Shown here piece after piece: positions 59,471 to 64,000 of a stretch of DNA of 64,000 nt. The notes below the pieces were generated by a model, which worked only from the letters and a program-made list of their open reading frames with translations, ran no database searches and had not been told where the DNA came from. Positions within the stretch are counted from its first letter, which is position 1. The number at the start of each line of letters is the position of its first letter. The translations under genes were made by a program, and so were the position numbers. The stretch is from Dermatemys mawii (taxonomy: Eukaryota > Chordata > Testudines > Dermatemydidae): contig ML677358.1 in assembly GCA_007922305.1 (NCBI GenBank), positions 14,552,913 through 14,616,912 on the forward strand, read 5' to 3'.

Positions 59471-60054
59471 GGGCAGCTGTCTCAGTATTCCCTGCCCCGG
59501 GAATGTCTTGTCTCCCCTGCTGAGGGCCTTTGGCTCGCAGTGGAACACAGCTGACCCATTCTCATTGTGGGCTAGGAGGCAATAGGGAGACAAGGAGAAT
59601 GCCAAGGGCAGGGCAGGTTTATCCAGAGAGGGAAGGTTTGGCCGGCTGTCCAGCACGCCATATTTGCAAGGCCCCACCGCAGCAGGCAGCATTTCAGCCA
59701 GTCTTGGCCGGGTCCCCGGGAACACAGGGAGAGGTGGGCATCTGATATGAGGTCGCAACAGATGGAGGGGGCCTGGGCACACGGCTGCACTGTCAGCGCT
59801 GGCTCTGCCCCAAGCCGCACTCAGTTACAGCCGTACCTGGAATGGCATCTGGGGAGATCAGCTGGTAAACTTAAAGGAACCTCGTCCCCATTGCTGGGCC
59901 AGCATTGCCCGCTGCTAGCTCCTAGTGAGGTAATGCACTTTCCTTTGGTCTAGACAGCTGTTCAGCTCAAGGGCTGCCTTGGGTTTCCCAGGAGGTTCTT
60001 GCTCATTTTCTAGCTGGCCCATGAGGACTGTGGCCAGGGGAAATCAGCAACTTG

Positions 60055-60160
60055 GCCAAAGGCACAGAACGCACCAGTGACCCAGCTGGAATTAGAATCC
60101 AAGACCTTCTGGTTGCCAGGGTCTTTTGCTTGAGCTATTGCCTCACCCCTAGTTTGTTGG
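60055..60160 (-). mobile_element. tRNA-derived SINE fragment, antisense
   Basis: 'AGTGACCCAGCTGGAATTAG' and 'GAATCCAAGACCTTCTGG' with 'TTGCTTGAGCTATTGCC' read like the reverse of a SINE head. Confidence 0.4.
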
Positions 60161-60265
60161 TGGATCAGACCAGGGACTTGTCCAGGTGGTGCGGGGAGGA
60201 GAGGAAGCAACCTGGCCACTTTGCCCTTCTCTCATTTTGCTGACAGCCTTTTGTGGAACCCATTT

Positions 60266-61545
60266 GTGACAGTGCTGTTCCTGGTGGGACCAGCTGAGAA
60301 TGCCAAACCAGGACAAATTGCTTCAAAAGGGGCAATTACAGCCCAAAGCTGGGGTTTCTCCACCCTAAAGGGTTACCAAACTAGCCAGACAGAAAAGACT
60401 TTGGTTTCGCCCCCCTGGCTAGCTACAAGTCACACAAGCAATTCCCTTAGACACTCCAGCTTCCCAGTATCACCACCAGCAGCCACCTGTCCCAGGGACA
60501 AATGGTTATGAAAACCAATACCCCAGTAAATGAAAACAGTTCTTCCCAATTCCAAAGAATCAGGCCCCAGACCCAGGTCAATATACAAATCAGATCTTAC
60601 CCACAAATCACGCTATTGCCAATCCTTTAGAACAGGTCTGCACAACATGCAGCCCGGGGGCCACATGCGGCCCGCATGGGCTCACTGTGTGGCCCGCAGG
60701 AGGTGAATAGGGGTGGGGCAAGCCAAGGGGTGGGGCGGAGGGAAGCGGATGGGGGTGGGGCTTTTAGGCCTGCAGCTGGGTTTTTTGCAGTAATATGGCC
60801 CTCGCTGCTTTCTGAGTTGTGCAGGCCTGCTTTAGAATCTAAAATCTAAAGGTTTATTATACAAGGAAAAAGATCTAGGTGAGGGTTAGGAATGGTTAAA
60901 GAAAATCAAATACATGCAGTAATGGCTTGCATCAGTTGCAGAATAACTGCAGGTTCAAATCAGAGTCTCTGGAATACATTCCCTGGAGGAATGGGTCATC
61001 AGTCCTTTGGCCAGAGTGCCCCTTTGTAGCAAAGTCCCATCCAGAAGTAGGAGCCAGGCTGGAGACTGGAGATTGAAGACAAAATGAGGATGGGGTACCA
61101 CCCTTTTATATCCTTTCCAGGTGCAGGAATGTTCTTTGTCCTTCGCTGTGGAAACTTACCGCAAAATGGAGTTTGAGTCAGTTGGGCAATTCCTGCCCCC
61201 CTTGCTAAGACACAGGATGTGTCTGCCTTCCCTTAATGGGTCCATTGTATAGCTGATAGTTCTTAATGGGCCATCAAGCATGGCAAGCAACGCTTAACAC
61301 CAAGGGCTCTGAAATGTTCCCAACAGCAGAGCACAATATTTGGAAAGACAGACAGTATAAAGTCAATATTCATAACTTCAACTACAAAAATGATACACAC
61401 ATACAGATAGCATACTCATAATCAGCAGATCATAACCTGGTCGTAGACACCTTATTTGACCCCCTTTACCTAATATTTGGTGCCACTACAGGACCTTGGT
61501 TGCACCAATGGTCTATATGATCTCAGATAATTTCAGTAACATGAC
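60266..61545. mobile_element. Long LTR-like interspersed repeat, interrupted by a hAT-like element
   Basis: The segment has a uniform non-coding character. Its phrases ('GGTGGGACCAGCTGAGAATG', 'GATACACACATACAGATAGC', 'GGTGCCACTACAGGACCTTG') I recall as a recurrent unit in turtle genomes, which I read as a solo LTR-like repeat. It starts near a TGTGACAG and ends near ATGACA, but no target duplication could be confirmed. Without a database the class is provisional. The nested element at 60633-60829 entered it later. Confidence 0.4.
60633..60829. mobile_element. 197-bp hAT-type MITE nested in the LTR-like repeat
   Basis: Ends CAGGTCTGCACAAC and GTTGTGCAGGCCTG are inverted repeats with one mismatch. 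Flanks CTTTAGAA (60625-60632) and CTTTAGAA (60830-60837) form a perfect 8-bp duplication. The interior is rich in GCGGCCC wording. No coding capacity. Confidence 0.88.
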
Positions 61546-62034
61546 ACCAGTAATGAAGTCTCCTAGATGACAGGTCCTGCTTGGCATGTCAGTTCCATTT
61601 TGGAACGGCCAGTCTTCACCCCAATGTAAGTGGGGTGCGGGAGGGAGCAATTCCCTCACCCTGAACTCCAGCCTAGGCTGGCCTCCAAGGTTCCCACAGC
61701 TTGGGATTTCTGAGCAAGAGAGATGCTCCGACTGGACTCTTTGAGCTCCCCGGCGCTGGGCACGCTGCTGCTGGCGCAGATGGAAGGGTGAGGATTCCTG
61801 CATTGAGAGCTGCAGGGCTATTTTAGAAAGGGAGGGGCTGACCTTGTGATTCGAGCTGGGGGCTTGGAGCCTGGGCTCCTGGGTCCCTTCCACTGCCTTG
61901 CAGAGTGACCTTGGACGGGTAACTTAATACTGCTTTGTTCCTGTACACCACTGTCCCTCTGAGGATCTCAGCGTGGGATGCCAGCGGGACTGAGTCAGGT
62001 TGCACAAGCCCCTTCTGAGGCTGACAGGGTGGTA

Positions 62035-62160
62035 TCATTCTCCTTATTTTACAGCTGCAGAAAATGAGGCACAGAAAAGTGACTTAGTAGGAAGACAGAG
62101 TGGGGACCCAGATGCCAGTCTCCTGGCTCCGGGGTCTAGGCCTTAACCACTAAAGAGAAC
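62035..62160 (-). mobile_element. MIR/CORE-type SINE fragment, antisense
   Basis: 'CTTATTTTACAGCTGCAG', 'AAATGAGGCACAGAAAAGTG', 'GTCTCCTGGCTCCGGGG' and 'GGCCTTAACCACTAAAGAG' are the reverse of a SINE from core to head. A weaker plus-strand trace lies at about 61860-61930 and a SINE tail at about 62222-62290. Confidence 0.55.
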
Positions 62161-62362
62161 ACCCTTCTGTTCTCTCTCTGCACGTCAGCTGACACATTTG
62201 CAAATCCCAACCTCCCTCTGACCTAGTAATGCTTCTTCTTTGTAAAGAGGTCGGAGATCCTTGGATGAAAAGTGCTAAATCCAATAGGCACCTACAGATG
62301 GATGGTGCATCCCTGTAGCTGGTTTATGGACCCAGCCTGCGGAGGGCCATAAGGGGGGAAGA

Positions 62363-63050
62363 TGTGCCCCTTAGCTGCTGGACATAATGGTAGACTCTTT
62401 TAGGAACAGTGTGGGCACCGGGCCCTGTCTTGGCCCGGATAATCTCACCCCCAGCCAACCTTTCTGCCTCCTCAAAATCAACCTCTCCCGGCCTCTGGCG
62501 CAGTTGCTGTTTGGCACTCGGGTATAATGTTCCTGAAGTCCTGCTCTCTGTGCTGGGCCACCTGGAGCTGAGTGGCAAGGAAAGTCAAGGCAGCATGGCT
62601 CCATTGGGCCTTTGCTGCCAGGAGACGGAGGAGGGATTATGGAGGCACAGAGTTAATGCAGAGGTGGATGCCCTGAGATCTGAGGGCTCTTGGGGGGATC
62701 TTCCAGCCCCCACCAGCCCTACAAGCTGGCAGCCAAACTCAGCTGCTCCTGACGGAGCAAGGGGTGGGCAATTCTGGCCGTGCCAACCTATGCCCACCAA
62801 TTCCTATGCCCTCTGCAGGAGGGACCCGCGCCAGGGGGCTATCCAGCCCCGCACACTTCCTGCCATTCCTGTCACCTACCGGCTACCCCTGGGGTGTCAC
62901 AAGGGTGAGCCTGATGACACTCGCCGAGCACTTTGCAGAGGTGCCCCTTAGCTCCTGGGCATGTGATGGCCGCTTTTAGGAGCAATGTATGGTCCCCTCA
63001 CAGCCTTGTTCACCACCAGCCAGCCCCTCCAGCCTTCTCCAAAACATCCT
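62363..63050. repeat. Diverged direct duplication, about 578 bp apart
   Basis: Copy one (62363-62480) and copy two (62941-63050) both begin GTGCCCCTTAGCT(G/C)CTGG, continue with CTTTTAGGA(A/G)CA and share CCTTCTCC-type wording at the ends. They may be two insertions of one repeat or ends of one larger unit. Confidence 0.4.
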
Positions 63051-63159
63051 GAGTCATGAACAGGCCTACGCCAGCCTCCCTCCTGGAAGGTCGGAGGGCC
63101 CAGTGAGGCGGGGGGTGGCAAGCCGCGTGCTTTCCCCCAGCAGATGGGGTTGTCATATG

Positions 63160-63345
63160 GGAGCCTCTCGCCGGGACTGGCAGCACGAACGCCGCCGGCG
63201 CCTGCCAAAAATCTTTGTGTAGGAGGCGGAACGTTCGCCCGAGTTTTCTCTTTGGCGGGGGGAGAGGGGGATGGAGGGCCTGGGGGGGCGGCGTTTGCGC
63301 GGGGTCAGATGCAGCGGAGTCGGAAGAGAACAAGCCCATGGAGAG
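63160..63345. promoter_or_regulatory. CpG-dense patch, possible CpG-island promoter
   Basis: About 18 CpG dinucleotides lie in some 185 bp (for example CGCCGCCGGCGCC near 63190 and GGCGGCGTTTGCGCGG near 63285). Most of the window is CpG-depleted. No TATA box or recognised motif is seen and no transcript start can be assigned. Confidence 0.3.
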
Positions 63346-63629
63346 GAAGATTGTTTCCCCATCCATTTTTATCAGTCAATGGCTCCCCGCCCCCTCGGCA
63401 CACGTTTCAGACTTGAACTTCTCTCACCAAAGCCAGACCTGTTCTCTGACACACAGTCCTAGTCTGGCAGAAACAGGACTATGGACAGATCATACCAGGA
63501 CTTTGTGCTTCTTTAACCCTTCGCTCTGATGGCTGCTGACGGGGCATCTGCAGTGTGGATTGCCAGGGAGCGGCAGGGCGGATAGTCTCTGCCTACCCTG
63601 CAGCTGATCGGCGTATTTCCCTGCTCCGG

Positions 63630-63832
63630 GAGATGTACACACACTAGACCTGCTTGAGCAAGCCAGCTCGTGCTAACCTTGTGGGTGCCAAGCCCCACGG
63701 TATGCATCCGGGCAGCAGATGCCCATGCTGCCAGGGCAATTCTGCTGCTTTAGTCACTAGCTCAGACAGAGCTAGCAGGGTGGGCATGTCTTGTCCAAGC
63801 TGGGAGGCACGCCTGCTGTGTAGATGTACCTT
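63630..63832. repeat. GTCTAC-family foldback element copy
   Basis: Left 'AGATGTACACACACTAGACC' and right 'CTGTGTAGATGTACC' form imperfect inverted ends. The interior includes 'CTAGCTCAGACAGAGCTAGC', a small palindrome typical of the family. Confidence 0.5.
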
Positions 63833-64000
63833 CCGCCAGTCAATATTAGCCTGTGAAGTTGGCAAGTCACAAGGTCACTCGTTAATTACCCTGCCCGTGC
63901 AGGGAGTATTATTCTTGCTGTTTATTTGATTGTTTCTGTAATGCCCTGGGTGAGCATGGGAGTAGAGATGTGAGCCTAGCCAGAAGCCTCTTAATTGGCA

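Noticed and set aside
1..64000. Search for CRISPR arrays, bacterial operons, phage or toxin systems
   Set aside because: Repeats, codon structure and absence of dense coding frames all point to vertebrate noncoding DNA; no such system is present.

Overview
The window is 64 kb of nuclear DNA from a sauropsid vertebrate, most likely a turtle. This rests on the repeats: several CR1 LINE 3' ends, an RTE-like LINE, a Penelope-like element, short hAT-type inverted-repeat elements with 8-bp target duplications, and MIR/CORE-type tRNA-derived SINEs. Some of these families I recognise from memory as common in chelonian sequence; others are defined only by their terminal repeats and target-site duplications in this window. 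Two 10-base N runs (13135-13144 and 55533-55542) show it is a scaffolded draft assembly.

I found no host protein-coding exon I can defend. Open frames are short, uncorrelated between strands, and longest in the GC-rich 10-18 kb stretch where stop codons are rare. The only translations with recognisable protein signatures belong to retroelements: CR1 reverse-transcriptase C-termini (about 29.2, 37.8 and 48.3 kb), an RTE-like reverse transcriptase with a FADD box (about 40.2-41.5 kb, minus strand), and the C-terminus of a Penelope-like GIY-YIG endonuclease (20415-20576, minus strand). The window is therefore intergenic or intronic, possibly with the 3' end of a plus-strand transcript at its left edge (poly(A) signal at 4587) and a CpG-dense promoter-like patch near the right edge (about 63.2 kb).

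Layout. 1-8 kb: mostly single-copy sequence, possible 3' UTR. 8-18 kb: GC-rich, with one 961-bp hAT-like element (13327-14287) carrying a C-rich minisatellite. 19-24.3 kb: repeat-rich, with the Penelope-like element and an AT-rich block (21.1-23.0 kb). 24-28 kb: little recognisable. 28.3-31.7 kb: a minus-strand CR1 split by a hAT-like insertion, a SINE and two foldback elements. 32-37 kb: mostly single-copy. 37.4-41.9 kb: a CR1, then an RTE-like LINE with a nested repeat. 42-45 kb: mostly single-copy. 45.2-50.9 kb: hAT-like elements, CR1, SINE. 51-56 kb: mostly single-copy, with a candidate noncoding exon (52158-52281) and a downstream AATAAA (52910). 56-64 kb: SINEs, foldback elements, a long LTR-like repeat with a nested hAT-like insertion, a degenerate minisatellite and a diverged local duplication.

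The most interesting element is the Penelope-like copy at 20071-20711. It has an 11-bp target duplication, inverted ends, an intact 53-codon GIY-YIG tail, and in each end an identical 38-nt motif that folds like a decayed hammerhead ribozyme.
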